Positions 16,942 through 25,436 of a stretch of 64,000 nucleotides of DNA are shown in pieces. Position numbers and translations under genes: made by a program. The stretch lies in NCBI GenBank assembly GCA_937927945.1, contig CALEYW010000033.1:1-64000 (forward strand), written 5' to 3'. Under the pieces are notes generated by a model. It was not told the origin of the DNA and did no database searches. It worked only from the letters and a program-made list of their open reading frames with translations. Numbering within the stretch: position 1 is the stretch's first letter; the number at the start of each line of letters is the position of its first letter. Source of the DNA: an uncultured candidate division WPS-2 bacterium. Its GTDB lineage: Bacteria; Vulcanimicrobiota; Vulcanimicrobiia; Vulcanimicrobiales; Vulcanimicrobiaceae.

Positions 16942-18633
16942 TTATTCCGCCAGCCACAGCTTCACGAGTTTTGCGATGTTGTCTGGGTTTTCTTGAGCGA
17001 CGGTGGTGACGTACTCGATCATCTGTTCGCGGGTGAGATCGGCTGCCGAGCGGATCGGGGCGGCGAGCGACGGCGTGCCGTCGAGCATCGGGTGCTCTTC
17101 GAAGGACGGCAGCTCTTCGGCCAGCGTCGAGTCGAAGGTCGGCATATCGCTGGCCGGGCGGAACGTCCGGCGGCGGATCAAGGCGAACGCGGCGCCGGCG
17201 CCGACGAGTCCGAGAATGATCAGCAGCGCCGCCAGCGTGCCGTTCGGGACGCCGGGGAGGAGCTGCGCGTTGACGCCGCCTCCGTTTGCGGCCAGGACCG
17301 GCGGCGCGAACGGCATCGCTTCGACGGAGATCTGATCGCCGCGCGCCGTATCGATGCCGGCCGCCTGCGCGATCACGTTGCGGATCTTCGCCACGTCGGC
17401 CGGCGCGACGGCATAGGCCGCCGTGCCCGCGGCAACGTTCCCGGAGACCGGCGCCGTTGCCGGAACGTTCACCAGCACGGCGACCGACAGGCGCGACACC
17501 TTCCCGGGCGCGTCGACGTGCTTGGCCGTTTGCTCGGTGACCTCGAAGTTGGTCGTCGCCTTGGCTTTGTTGTACTTCCCGCTGCCGGCTTGCGTCTGCG
17601 TCCCCTGATAGGTCGGAACGACGTTGGTGGTCGTGCCGGGGACGCCGACGGCGTTGTTCTTCGGCGGCGCGGATCCGGTGTAGCTCTCGCGCTCGGTCTG
17701 CTGGGAGCGGATCGTGCCTTGCGGTGCGAACGACTTCGTCTCGGTGGAGTTGGCGTCGAAATTCATGACGCTCGCCACGCGGACGGCCGAGCGATGCGAG
17801 CCGATCGTCGCGTCGAGCAGACCTTGCAGTGATTGCTGCAGGTCGTTCTCGTACTTCTCTTTGGCGACGAGCTGATCGTTGACCATCTTGAGGGCGGTCG
17901 ACCCATCGGCAACGGCGCCGGTCGCGTCGATGGCCGAAGGCCGCAGAATCGTCCCGTTCTGGTCGACGATCGTCACGTTCTCGGGTTTGAGCCCTTCGAC
18001 GGCGCCGGCCACCAGCTGGGTGATGCCGCGAACTTCCTGCGGACCGAGCTGCAAGCCGGGCTTCGTCTGAATCGCGACGGAGGCGGTCGTCGGCTGCTGC
18101 GAGGTCGAGTAGAGCGAGGCTTGCGGCGAGGCGATGTGCACGCGCGCGGACTGCACTTGCGAGAGGCCGGCAATCGTGCGCTGCAGCTCGCCCTCGGTCG
18201 CACGCGTCTTGGCGATCTTCTCTTGGAAGTCGGTCATCCCGAGGTTCGTGCGATCGAACAGCTCGTATCCGGTACCGCCGCCTTTGACGACGCCTTCTCC
18301 GGCGAGCGCGACGCGCTCTTCGTACACGTTCTCGCGCGGAACCAGAATCGTCGCGCCGCCGTCGGCGAGCCGATGCGGAATCTTCAGCGCTTCGAGCTTC
18401 TGCACGACGGCATTTGCTTCGTCGGCCTGCAAATTCGAGAACAGCACGCCGTACTCGGGGCCGCGCGCGTTGGCCGCGAAGAGCAAGCCCACCGCCAGGA
18501 CGAGCACGAGGGCAATCGCGCCGTACACGATCCGGTTCGTCGTCGCCTGACTGCCCCACCAATCGCGCATGCGCGTGGGGAAGCCGCCGAGGGACGTGGT
18601 CAGACGATCCAAATGCCACCTTCGCGGAGCCAT
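16942..18633 (-). CDS. fliF: Flagellar MS-ring protein FliF
   Basis: FliF builds the MS ring in the inner membrane. The product is 563 residues from ATG 18633, which has GGAG about eight bases upstream. An ATG 16 codons earlier gives an unlikely arginine-rich extension. The N-terminal membrane helix is IVYGAIALVLVLAVGLLFAA. The YscJ-like domain includes YGVLFSNLQADEANAVVQKL and IPHRLADGGATILVPRENVY. A second helix (LAALLIILGLVGAGAAFALI) precedes the FliG-binding C-terminal tail. It heads the flagellar operon; flgB, flgC and fliE, usually upstream, are not in the window. Confidence 0.95.
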   Translation of the reverse strand: MAPRRWHLDRLTTSLGGFPTRMRDWWGSQATTNRIVYGAIALVLVLAVGLLFAANARGPEYGVLFSNLQADEANAVVQKLEALKIPHRLADGGATILVPRENVYEERVALAGEGVVKGGGTGYELFDRTNLGMTDFQEKIAKTRATEGELQRTIAGLSQVQSARVHIASPQASLYSTSQQPTTASVAIQTKPGLQLGPQEVRGITQLVAGAVEGLKPENVTIVDQNGTILRPSAIDATGAVADGSTALKMVNDQLVAKEKYENDLQQSLQGLLDATIGSHRSAVRVASVMNFDANSTETKSFAPQGTIRSQQTERESYTGSAPPKNNAVGVPGTTTNVVPTYQGTQTQAGSGKYNKAKATTNFEVTEQTAKHVDAPGKVSRLSVAVLVNVPATAPVSGNVAAGTAAYAVAPADVAKIRNVIAQAAGIDTARGDQISVEAMPFAPPVLAANGGGVNAQLLPGVPNGTLAALLIILGLVGAGAAFALIRRRTFRPASDMPTFDSTLAEELPSFEEHPMLDGTPSLAAPIRSAADLTREQMIEYVTTVAQENPDNIAKLVKLWLAE

Positions 18634-18702
18634 GAACCGTGCTCCGTGGGGATGCCGACCGTGGCAACGTCCACCGGGCATCCTTGCCCGGTACTGTGGA
18701 TA

Positions 18703-18730
18703 CTATCGGCCCGAAGTTGTCCGTGCTTTA
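18703..18730 (-). promoter_or_regulatory. Sigma-28-like promoter of the fliF operon
   Basis: On the minus strand TAAAGCAC is followed after 12 bases by GCCGATAG. The sigma-28 consensus is TAAAGTTT-N11-GCCGATAA, so both boxes match well with one extra base of spacing. It lies in the 155-base gap between purA and fliF, about 70 bases before the fliF start. The -10 box is identical to that at motA (7453-7460). Confidence 0.7.
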
Positions 18731-18788
18731 AGAAGCTTGCCTGGAGAGCGACGCGTTTGACCGCCGTCACGCTATTGTCAGGGGACGG

Positions 18789-20078
18789 TTAAGTCGCAAG
18801 TGCCGACCGCTCGGGCCCGACCGACACCGCCGTGACCGGCACGCCGGTCAGTGCAGCGAGCCGGTCCACAAACGCTCGAGCGTTCGGCGGCAGGTCGGCG
18901 ATGCGGCGCACGCCGCGCAGATCGTCGCTCCATCCGGGATGTTCTTCGATGTCGACCCGCAGTTCGGGATCGCCGATTGCTTCGATCCCGCACGGCGTGC
19001 CGTCCGCTCGCCGGTACCCCGTCACGATGCCCAGCTGGTCGAATCCCGAGAGGACGTCGAGCTTGGTGATGACGATCGCGTCGAGCCCGTTGAGTCGCGT
19101 AGCGTAGCGCGCGGCGACGGCATCGTACCAGCCGCAACGGCGAGGCCGGCCGGTCGTCACGCCGAACTCCCGTCCCACAGTACGGAGACGCTCGCCGACC
19201 TCGCCGGTCAATTCCGACGGAAATGGGCCGGCGCCGACGCGCGTGCAATACGCCTTCGCCACGCCGAGCACGCCGCCGACCGTTTTCGGCCCGATGCCAA
19301 GACCAATGCACGCGCTCCCGGAGAGCGTGTGCGAACTCGTCACGAACGGATACGTGCCGTAGGTGACGTCGAGCATGGTGCCTTGCGCGCCCTCCGCCAG
19401 GACGCGTTCGCCGCGCTCCATCGCTTCGTGCAGCCAGGCAACGCCGGGGACGACGTGCGGCACGATGCGCCGGGCCAGCTCGAGCGTCTCGCCGACGATG
19501 TCTTCCTCACTCGGCGTCGCGTCGGCCCCGACGAACAGCGGCGCCCGGGCCAGCATCGCGTGGCGGATCTTGGTTGCGAGAACTTCGGGTTTCGCCAGAT
19601 CGCCGAACTGAATGCCCAGCCGTCCGACCCGGTCGACGTAGGCCGGCCCGATGCCCCGGCCGGTCGTCCCGATCGCGGCGCCGCCGCGCTGCTTTTCGCT
19701 CAGCCGGTCGAGCGTGGCATGGTACGGGAAGACGACGTGCGCGCGGTCGGAGATCGTGATGCGGCCGATGTCGACGCCAAGCTTCGCCAGCGTGTCGAGC
19801 TCGTCGAGCAGGCCGCGCAGTGACGCGACCGTCCCGCCGCCGATGAAGAGCCGCGTCCCGGGGACGAGCACTCCGGAGGGGACGACGTGCAAGGCGAGCT
19901 TCGTGTCGCCGACCTCGATCGAGTGCCCGGCGTTGTCGCCGCCGCCGAATCGCGCGATGACGCCGTACTCGCGCGCCATCAGGTCGATGATGCGCCCCTT
20001 GCCCTCATCGCCCCATTGAATCCCCACCACGACATCGACCGGCCGGCGGTCGTCGTGCGGGTTGGGGAACATGCTCAT
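18789..20078 (-). CDS. purA: Adenylosuccinate synthetase
   Basis: PurA joins IMP and aspartate with GTP hydrolysis in the first step of AMP synthesis. The 429-residue product has the usual length and carries the GTP-binding motif GDEGKG at residues 23-28 in VVVGIQWGDEGKGRIIDLMA. It also has FGGGDNAGHSIEVGDTKLAL, AIGTTGRGIGPAYVDRVGRL, and the C-terminal VTTGRPRRCGWYDAVAARYA. A GH125 gene ends one base upstream on the same strand. The fliF operon lies downstream after 155 bases. Confidence 0.97.
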   Translation of the reverse strand: MSMFPNPHDDRRPVDVVVGIQWGDEGKGRIIDLMAREYGVIARFGGGDNAGHSIEVGDTKLALHVVPSGVLVPGTRLFIGGGTVASLRGLLDELDTLAKLGVDIGRITISDRAHVVFPYHATLDRLSEKQRGGAAIGTTGRGIGPAYVDRVGRLGIQFGDLAKPEVLATKIRHAMLARAPLFVGADATPSEEDIVGETLELARRIVPHVVPGVAWLHEAMERGERVLAEGAQGTMLDVTYGTYPFVTSSHTLSGSACIGLGIGPKTVGGVLGVAKAYCTRVGAGPFPSELTGEVGERLRTVGREFGVTTGRPRRCGWYDAVAARYATRLNGLDAIVITKLDVLSGFDQLGIVTGYRRADGTPCGIEAIGDPELRVDIEEHPGWSDDLRGVRRIADLPPNARAFVDRLAALTGVPVTAVSVGPERSALAT

Positions 20079-20079
20079 C

Positions 20080-21414
20080 TTAGTCTCCGCGGAAATCGAG
20101 GTCGCTCGTACTTCCGACCGGCAGCGATGGGACGCCTTCGAACGTCGTCATCACGTACTCGCTGAAGAGGGCGTTGGGCCAGCCGAAATCGGCGCGCGAG
20201 AATTTCATCGGATCGTCGGGATTGAACGACTCGTGGAGGAGGTGGTCGCCGGGATCGGACGCCAGCAATTGGCTGAGCACGTCCTTGCGCTCTGCCTCGC
20301 TCGAGGCCGTGAAGCCTTGCATCAGCATCGCCAGCGGCCAGACCCACCCGTCGCTCGTGTGCGGCGAGCCGATGCCGCGCGCCACCTTGCCGACGTAGTA
20401 CGTGGGGTTGTCCCGCGAGAGCAAGAAGCGCCGCGTGTTCTTATAGATGAAGGACGACGACTTGGTGTAGCCCAGATACGGCGCCGAGAGGAGCGAGGGG
20501 ATGTTCGCGTCGTCCATCAGGTTCGCATGACCCATCCCGTCGACTTCGTAGGCGTACACGTAGCCGTAGTTCGGCGTGAACACGACGCCGTACGTCTGGA
20601 TGCCGGTCTGCACCTCGTCGCGCAGCGCACGCGCGCGCTGCGCTTTGATCAGGTTGTGGTAAACGTCGCGCTCGATCTCTTGCAGCTCGCCCAGCGCCAC
20701 CACCGCCATCATCTCCGAGGGGATGAGGTAGTTGTAGGTGCAGGCGTCGTCGGAGGGTCGGAAGCCGCTCCAGATCATCCCGGTGTAGACGACCGGATTG
20801 CCCTTGCCCGCCGGAAGTTCGTGGTGCACGTAGTGCGAGTTGCGCGGATGGTCTTGCTCGCGCTCCATCGTGTCGAGCGCCTTGTCGAAACCGGCGGCCA
20901 GATCGGAGGTGAAGATCGACGTGTCCCCGGTCTGCTTCCAGTACGTCCACGCCAGCGTGATCGGATAGGCGAGCGAATCGAGTTCGAACTTCTGCTCCCA
21001 CACCCGATAGTCGAGCGTGAACGCATTGGCGTACGGATCGACCTGCAGATACTTGCCCATGCGGGCGATCATCCCGCGCAGGAGCGTTTGGACTTGCGGA
21101 TCGTCTTTTGCGAAGAACAGGTACGGGCGCACCTGCGCAGAGGCGTCGCGCAACCACTCGGCCGGGATGTCGCCCGTCTTGACGTAGGCGGTGCCGTCGG
21201 AGGCGAGGGTGACCTGCTTGCTCGTGTTGAGCAGCGCCGTGCGGTAGAGCGATTCCAACTTCGGATCGCCCGTCGAGTACCCGGCCGCGGCCTTCGCGAT
21301 CGCGTCCAGCTCGACCGCTGGAACCGCCAGCGGCACGAGCAACGCAAAGATCGCGAGCGTACACAGGAGCGCGCGTCCGACGAGAGATCGCATCGTTGAA
21401 TCGCAATGTACCAT
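20080..21414 (-). CDS. Exported GH125-family glycosidase (alpha-mannosidase type)
   Basis: The 444-residue product resembles glycoside hydrolase family 125 (formerly DUF1237), whose characterised members are exo-alpha-1,6-mannosidases. Family-like segments include YVKTGDIPAEWLRDASAQVR, YANAFTLDYRVWEQKFELDS, TGMIWSGFRPSDDACTYNYL and IGSPHTSDGWVWPLAMLMQG. The N-terminus is a signal peptide (SLVGRALLCTLAIFALLVPL, then AVPAV), so it acts outside the cytoplasm. The start is ATG 21414; an ATG seven codons later is also possible. The neighbours recX and purA do not explain it. The family is fairly sure; the exact substrate is inferred. Confidence 0.85.
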   Translation of the reverse strand: MVHCDSTMRSLVGRALLCTLAIFALLVPLAVPAVELDAIAKAAAGYSTGDPKLESLYRTALLNTSKQVTLASDGTAYVKTGDIPAEWLRDASAQVRPYLFFAKDDPQVQTLLRGMIARMGKYLQVDPYANAFTLDYRVWEQKFELDSLAYPITLAWTYWKQTGDTSIFTSDLAAGFDKALDTMEREQDHPRNSHYVHHELPAGKGNPVVYTGMIWSGFRPSDDACTYNYLIPSEMMAVVALGELQEIERDVYHNLIKAQRARALRDEVQTGIQTYGVVFTPNYGYVYAYEVDGMGHANLMDDANIPSLLSAPYLGYTKSSSFIYKNTRRFLLSRDNPTYYVGKVARGIGSPHTSDGWVWPLAMLMQGFTASSEAERKDVLSQLLASDPGDHLLHESFNPDDPMKFSRADFGWPNALFSEYVMTTFEGVPSLPVGSTSDLDFRGD

Positions 21415-21483
21415 GCGCTCCTGTGGCCTTCCTTGAAAAAAGCCGCACGGAAAGAGGCCGCCGTCCCCGCCGAATGGGACTCG

Positions 21484-21948
21484 TCAGGCCAGGTCCGCCA
21501 GGACGTCGCCGAGTTCCACGCTCGCCCGTTCGCGCAGGACGCGGTAGATCAGGGAGGCCGGAAATCCCAGCCGCTCCAGCTTTCGCGCCGCCGATTGGTA
21601 GGAGACGCCGGGATGCGTACGCCGGATCTTCTCGTAGGCTGCCTCCACCCGCTCCGGTTCGGGAAGCGCCGCCGCGTCGACCCGCTCGCGCGCCGCGTCG
21701 CGATCGATGCCGCGCTTCACCAGCTCGGCGACGAGGCGCGCGTCGCCGACGGCGGCGCGACGTCCCTCGACGTAGAGCAGCGCGTAGAGGCCGTCGTCCA
21801 GCAGGCCATCACGCCTGCACGACGCCACTGCCGCCTCGACCGCCTCGTCGTCGTACCCCTTGCGCTGCAGTTTCGCGGCGAGCTGCGCCTCGGTGAGACG
21901 GCGTTGCGCCAGCATACGCAACGCCGTCACCCGAGCGGTTGAGGCCAC
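21484..21948 (-). CDS. recX: Regulatory protein RecX
   Basis: RecX modulates RecA filament growth. The 154-residue product shows the three-helix repeats of RecX: RVTALRMLAQRRLTEAQLAA, KGYDDEAVEAAVASCRRDGL and DDGLYALLYVEGRRAAVGDA, then ELVKRGIDRDAARERV. It starts with GTG 21948, 12 bases after the recA stop, so the pair forms an operon likely induced with recA. The length is normal. Confidence 0.9.
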   Translation of the reverse strand: MASTARVTALRMLAQRRLTEAQLAAKLQRKGYDDEAVEAAVASCRRDGLLDDGLYALLYVEGRRAAVGDARLVAELVKRGIDRDAARERVDAAALPEPERVEAAYEKIRRTHPGVSYQSAARKLERLGFPASLIYRVLRERASVELGDVLADLA

Positions 21949-21960
21949 CTGGCGCGGTGG

Positions 21961-23010
21961 TCAGTCGTCGTCGCCGGGGGCGACGGCGCCCACCGGCTTG
22001 GCGATGCCGTTGGGCGATACGGTCGCCTTGAGGGCTTCGCGGATCTTCACTTCGATCTCGGCCGCGGTGTCGCTGTGCTCCTCGAGGAACGACTTCGCGT
22101 TCTCGCGGCCCTGACCGATGCGCTGCTCGCCGTAGGTGTACCACGAGCCCGACTTGCCGATGATGTTCCGTTCGAGCGCGACGTCGATGATCGAGCCCAT
22201 CTTCGAGATGCCCTTGCCGTACGTGATGTCGAATTCGGCCATGCGGAACGGCGGCGCGACCTTGTTCTTGACGACCTTCACGCGGGTGCGCGTCCCGACG
22301 ACGTCCTGACCGACCTTGATCTGCTCGAGCTTGCGCACGTCGAGCCGGACCGACGCGTAGAATTTCAGCGCGCGGCCGCCCGAGGTCGTCTCGGGACTGC
22401 CGAACATGACGCCGACCTTCTCGCGCAGCTGGTTGATGAAGATCATGACGCACTTCGAGCGCGAGATCGCCGAGGTCAGCTTGCGCAGCGCCTGCGACAT
22501 CAGCCGCGCCTGCAGGCCGACGTGCGTGTCGCCCATGTCGCCTTCGAGCTCGGCCTTGGTGACGAGCGCGGCGACCGAATCGACCACGACCACGTCGACG
22601 GCGTTCGAACGCACGAGCATCTCCGCGATCTCGAGCGCCTGTTCGCCGGCGTCGGGCTGTGAGACGAGCAGGTTGTCGAGGTCGATCCCCAGACCTTGCG
22701 CGTAGGTCGGGTCGAGCGCGTGCTCGACGTCGACGAACGCCGCCGTGCCGCCCGCTTTCTGCGCCTCGGCGATGACGTGCAGCGCGAGCGTCGTCTTACC
22801 GCTCGATTCCGGGCCGTAGATCTCCACGATGCGGCCGCGCGGCAAGCCGCCGACGCCGAGCGCGAGGTCGAGCGCGATCGAACCGGTCGAAATGACGTCG
22901 AACGCCATCTTGTCGGTGAACTCGCCCATCTTCATGATCGAGCCTTTGCCGAACTGACGCTCGATCTGCGCGAGCGCGCTGTTCAGGGCTGTCTGCTTGT
23001 CGTCTGCCAT
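21961..23010 (-). CDS. recA: Recombinase RecA
   Basis: RecA drives homologous recombination and the SOS response. The 349-residue product has Walker A GPESSGKT at residues 66-73, Walker B DVVVVDSVAALVTKAELEG, the loop NQLREKVGVMFGSPETTSGG and a short acidic tail ending DDD. No intein or truncation is seen. The start ATG has GGAG four bases upstream. A DinR-type SOS box lies about 160 bases upstream (23169-23186), which implies LexA control. Confidence 0.98.
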   Translation of the reverse strand: MADDKQTALNSALAQIERQFGKGSIMKMGEFTDKMAFDVISTGSIALDLALGVGGLPRGRIVEIYGPESSGKTTLALHVIAEAQKAGGTAAFVDVEHALDPTYAQGLGIDLDNLLVSQPDAGEQALEIAEMLVRSNAVDVVVVDSVAALVTKAELEGDMGDTHVGLQARLMSQALRKLTSAISRSKCVMIFINQLREKVGVMFGSPETTSGGRALKFYASVRLDVRKLEQIKVGQDVVGTRTRVKVVKNKVAPPFRMAEFDITYGKGISKMGSIIDVALERNIIGKSGSWYTYGEQRIGQGRENAKSFLEEHSDTAAEIEVKIREALKATVSPNGIAKPVGAVAPGDDD

Positions 23011-23168
23011 GGTGCTCCGTGCGGTGTGCGTGTCGGGATTGGTACCGACGGTATCGCGCTAGAGTGCCAGATGCGTGGCAGAGTACGAAGGCCGTCGCCG
23101 GACATTCCCACGCTGCACCCGCGCCGGCAAGGGCGCGTCATTGCCCCTGTATTTCGGAGCGACCAGGG

Positions 23169-23186
23169 ATCGAACCTCTGTTCGAT
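23169..23186. promoter_or_regulatory. DinR/LexA-type SOS box upstream of recA
   Basis: The sequence ATCGAACCTCTGTTCGAT is a perfect dyad with seven-base arms. Its core CGAAC-N4-GTTCG matches the Gram-positive DinR/LexA consensus exactly, unlike the CTGT-N8-ACAG box of Gammaproteobacteria. It lies between the divergent recA and ArsR-family genes. Confidence 0.82.
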
Positions 23187-23191
23187 TGCCC

Positions 23192-23235
23192 GTGTTATTC
23201 GGTCTTGACTTAATTAAGTGATTGTGAAATAACAC
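23192..23235. promoter_or_regulatory. Nested palindromic operator and promoter of the ArsR-family gene
   Basis: Two perfect inverted repeats share one centre (between 23213 and 23214). The inner one is ACTTAATTAAGT (23208-23219). The outer pair is GTGTTATT (23192-23199) and AATAACAC (23228-23235). A -35 TTGACT (23205-23210) and a weak -10 AATAAC (23228-23233), 17 bases apart, fall inside the dyad. A transcript from here would start at or just before the ATG at 23241, which has no Shine-Dalgarno. Confidence 0.7.
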
Positions 23236-23240
23236 ATCCA

Positions 23241-23498
23241 ATGCTCGGGTTCATGGCGCTGGCCGATCCCACCCGGCGACGGATCGTCGAAATGCTCGCA
23301 ACGCGCGAACTCCGCGCCGGCGAGATCGCGCGCCGCTTCGACATGACCGCGCCCGCGGTGTCGCAGCATCTGAAGCTGCTCCGCGAAGCAGGCCTCGTTC
23401 AGGTGCGGCGCGACGCGCAGCGGCGCATCTACGCCATCGACCCAGCCGGACTTGCGGAGATGGACGCGTGGCTGGGCCGCTTCCGCCGCCTTTGGTGA
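23241..23498 (+). CDS. Small ArsR-family winged-helix regulator
   Basis: This 85-residue protein is close to a bare winged-helix domain: MALADPTRRRIVEMLATREL, then GEIARRFDMTAPAVSQHLKL and LREAGLVQVRRDAQRRIYAI. It matches the ArsR subgroup that begins with ALADPTRR. I see no cysteine-based metal site, so it is probably not an arsenic or metal sensor. The start ATG 23241 has no Shine-Dalgarno and sits right behind a promoter with a nested dyad, consistent with a leaderless, self-repressed gene. Its partner gene is unclear, since ftsY converges on it. It could act at a distance or on recA. Confidence 0.85.
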   Translation: MLGFMALADPTRRRIVEMLATRELRAGEIARRFDMTAPAVSQHLKLLREAGLVQVRRDAQRRIYAIDPAGLAEMDAWLGRFRRLW

Positions 23499-23503
23499 CG
23501 CGG

Positions 23504-24427
23504 CTACGCCGCCGCGGTCACTTCGAACAGCGCCTTCGTGAACTCGGCTGGATCGAACGGCTGCAATGCGTCGATCGCTTCGCCTAGGCCGACGTATTTC
23601 ACCGGCACGCCGAGCTGGTCGACGATGCCGACCAGCACGCCGCCTTTCGAGGTCGAATCGAGCTTGGTGACCACCACGCCGGTCAGCAGCGTCGCTTCGT
23701 TGAAGAGCTTCGCTTGCGAGAGCGCGTTCTGTCCGGTCGTCCCGTCGACGACGAGCAGCGTCTCCGCGGGCGGCGCGCCGGTCTCGCGCTCGATCACGCG
23801 CCGCATCTTCTTCAGCTCTTCCATCAAGTTCGTTTTCGTTTGCAGGCGGCCGGCCGTGTCGACCAGCACGACGTCGACACCTCGCGCCTTCGCCGCGGTC
23901 ATCCCGTCGAAGACGACGGATGACGGATCCGAACCTTCGGCGCCGCGGAGGTACTCGGCGCCGGCGCGCTCGGCCCACACCGCGAGCTGCTCCGCTGCGG
24001 CCGCGCGGAACGTATCCGCAGCAACGACCATCACTTTGCGGCGCTGACTGCGCAGCAATGCGGCAAGCTTCCCGATAGTCGTCGTCTTGCCGCTGCCGTT
24101 CACGCCGACCACCAACACGACCGCGGGCTTCGCGCCGAGTGCGAGGCCCATCTCGGGGAGCGTGAGGAAGTTCTGCACGTCGCGCCGGAACCGCTCGACG
24201 ACGCGGTCGCTCGTCTCGTAGCGATCCTGCTTCGCGACGGCGCGCAACGCGTCGACGATCTTCAGCGTCGTCGGCACGCCGAAATCCGCCGCCAGCAAGA
24301 TCTCCTCGAGATCTTCCCACAGCGCTTCGTCGACCGGACGGCGAGCAAGCGCCATCGTTTCGAGCTCGCCGCCGAACGCCTCGCGGGTGCGTGTCAGCGC
24401 AGTCTTGAGCTTCGCGAACCAACTCAC
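23504..24427 (-). CDS. ftsY: Signal recognition particle receptor FtsY
   Basis: FtsY docks ribosome-SRP complexes at the membrane. The 307-residue product from GTG 24427 has the helical N domain and a GTPase G domain with GVNGSGKTTTIGKLAALL at about residue 108. It also has VDTAGRLQTKTNLMEELKKM and the C-terminal TKLDSTSKGGVLVGIVDQLG. The frame stays open 20 codons upstream, but that stretch has no Shine-Dalgarno or conservation. The acidic A domain of enteric FtsY is absent, as in many phyla. It converges on the ArsR gene with a five-base gap. Confidence 0.95.
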   Translation of the reverse strand: MSWFAKLKTALTRTREAFGGELETMALARRPVDEALWEDLEEILLAADFGVPTTLKIVDALRAVAKQDRYETSDRVVERFRRDVQNFLTLPEMGLALGAKPAVVLVVGVNGSGKTTTIGKLAALLRSQRRKVMVVAADTFRAAAAEQLAVWAERAGAEYLRGAEGSDPSSVVFDGMTAAKARGVDVVLVDTAGRLQTKTNLMEELKKMRRVIERETGAPPAETLLVVDGTTGQNALSQAKLFNEATLLTGVVVTKLDSTSKGGVLVGIVDQLGVPVKYVGLGEAIDALQPFDPAEFTKALFEVTAAA

Positions 24428-24485
24428 GGGGAACCGACATTCGCCGTCTCGCCTCAGGCGCCTAGAAGGTGGGTACGTGGTCTGC

Positions 24486-25406
24486 ATGATTGCGCAGCGT
24501 GAGATCGCACCGGGCGTCGCCGTCGCGGCGATCGGCTTCGGCGGCTACCACCTGGGCCTGATCGAGGACGAGCGCGAGGCGATCCGTCTGCTGTTGACCG
24601 CGATCGACGCCGGGATCACGTTCCTCGACAACGCTTGGGAATACAACAAACACGTCAGCGAAGAGCGCATGGGCAAAGCTCTCGCCGAGGGCGGCCGGCG
24701 CGACGGCGTCTTCCTGATGACGAAGGTGTGTACGCACGGGCGCGACGGCAAGGTGGCGATGCAGCAGCTCGAGGAGTCGCTGCGCCGGTTGCGCACCGAC
24801 CATCTCGATTTGTGGCAGATCCACGAGGTCGTGTACGACGACGATCCCGCGCGGCACTATGCCAAAGGCGGCGCGGTCGAAGCGCTCGACCGTGCGAAGC
24901 GCGACGGGAAGGTCCGCTTCGTCGGCTTCACCGGGCACAAACGGCCCGAGATTCACCGTGAGATGATCGAACGCGGATACCCCTTCGACACCGCGCAGAT
25001 GCCGCTCAACGTCTGCGATGCCAGCTACCGCAGCTTCGAGCGAGGAGTGCTTCCGCTCGCGCGCGACCGCGGGATCAAAGCGATCGGCATGAAGGGGTTC
25101 GCCGAAGGCCGCCTCATCGGAGCCGGCGGCATCGCGCCCGACGACGCGCTTCGCTATGCGATGTCGCTGCCGGGCGTGCTCACCACGGTCACCGGCATCG
25201 ACTCACGGCAGGTCCTCGATCATCACGTGCGCATCGCGGACGGCTTCACGCCGCTCGACGAGGTCGCGATGCAAGCCCTGCGCGACAAGTATCGTCCGCT
25301 TGCGACCGACGGCCATCTCGAGCTCTACAAGTCCACCGCGAAGAACGACGCCGACGAAGGCCGCGCGGTGCACGGTTTCCCGCCGATGAGCGAGCTCGCG
25401 ATGTAG
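24486..25406 (+). CDS. Aldo/keto reductase family oxidoreductase
   Basis: This is an NADPH-dependent TIM-barrel oxidoreductase. The 306-residue product shows the aldo/keto reductase tetrad in context: Asp and Tyr in FLDNAWEYNKH, Lys in FLMTKVCTHG, His in LWQIHEVVYDD. The start is taken as ATG 24486; a GTG three codons upstream is possible. It is divergent from ftsY and followed at 25437 by convergent peptidase genes. The substrate cannot be told from sequence or context. Confidence 0.88.
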   Translation: MIAQREIAPGVAVAAIGFGGYHLGLIEDEREAIRLLLTAIDAGITFLDNAWEYNKHVSEERMGKALAEGGRRDGVFLMTKVCTHGRDGKVAMQQLEESLRRLRTDHLDLWQIHEVVYDDDPARHYAKGGAVEALDRAKRDGKVRFVGFTGHKRPEIHREMIERGYPFDTAQMPLNVCDASYRSFERGVLPLARDRGIKAIGMKGFAEGRLIGAGGIAPDDALRYAMSLPGVLTTVTGIDSRQVLDHHVRIADGFTPLDEVAMQALRDKYRPLATDGHLELYKSTAKNDADEGRAVHGFPPMSELAM

Positions 25407-25436
25407 TCGTCAGCGTCCATCGTCACAAAACTGCGC

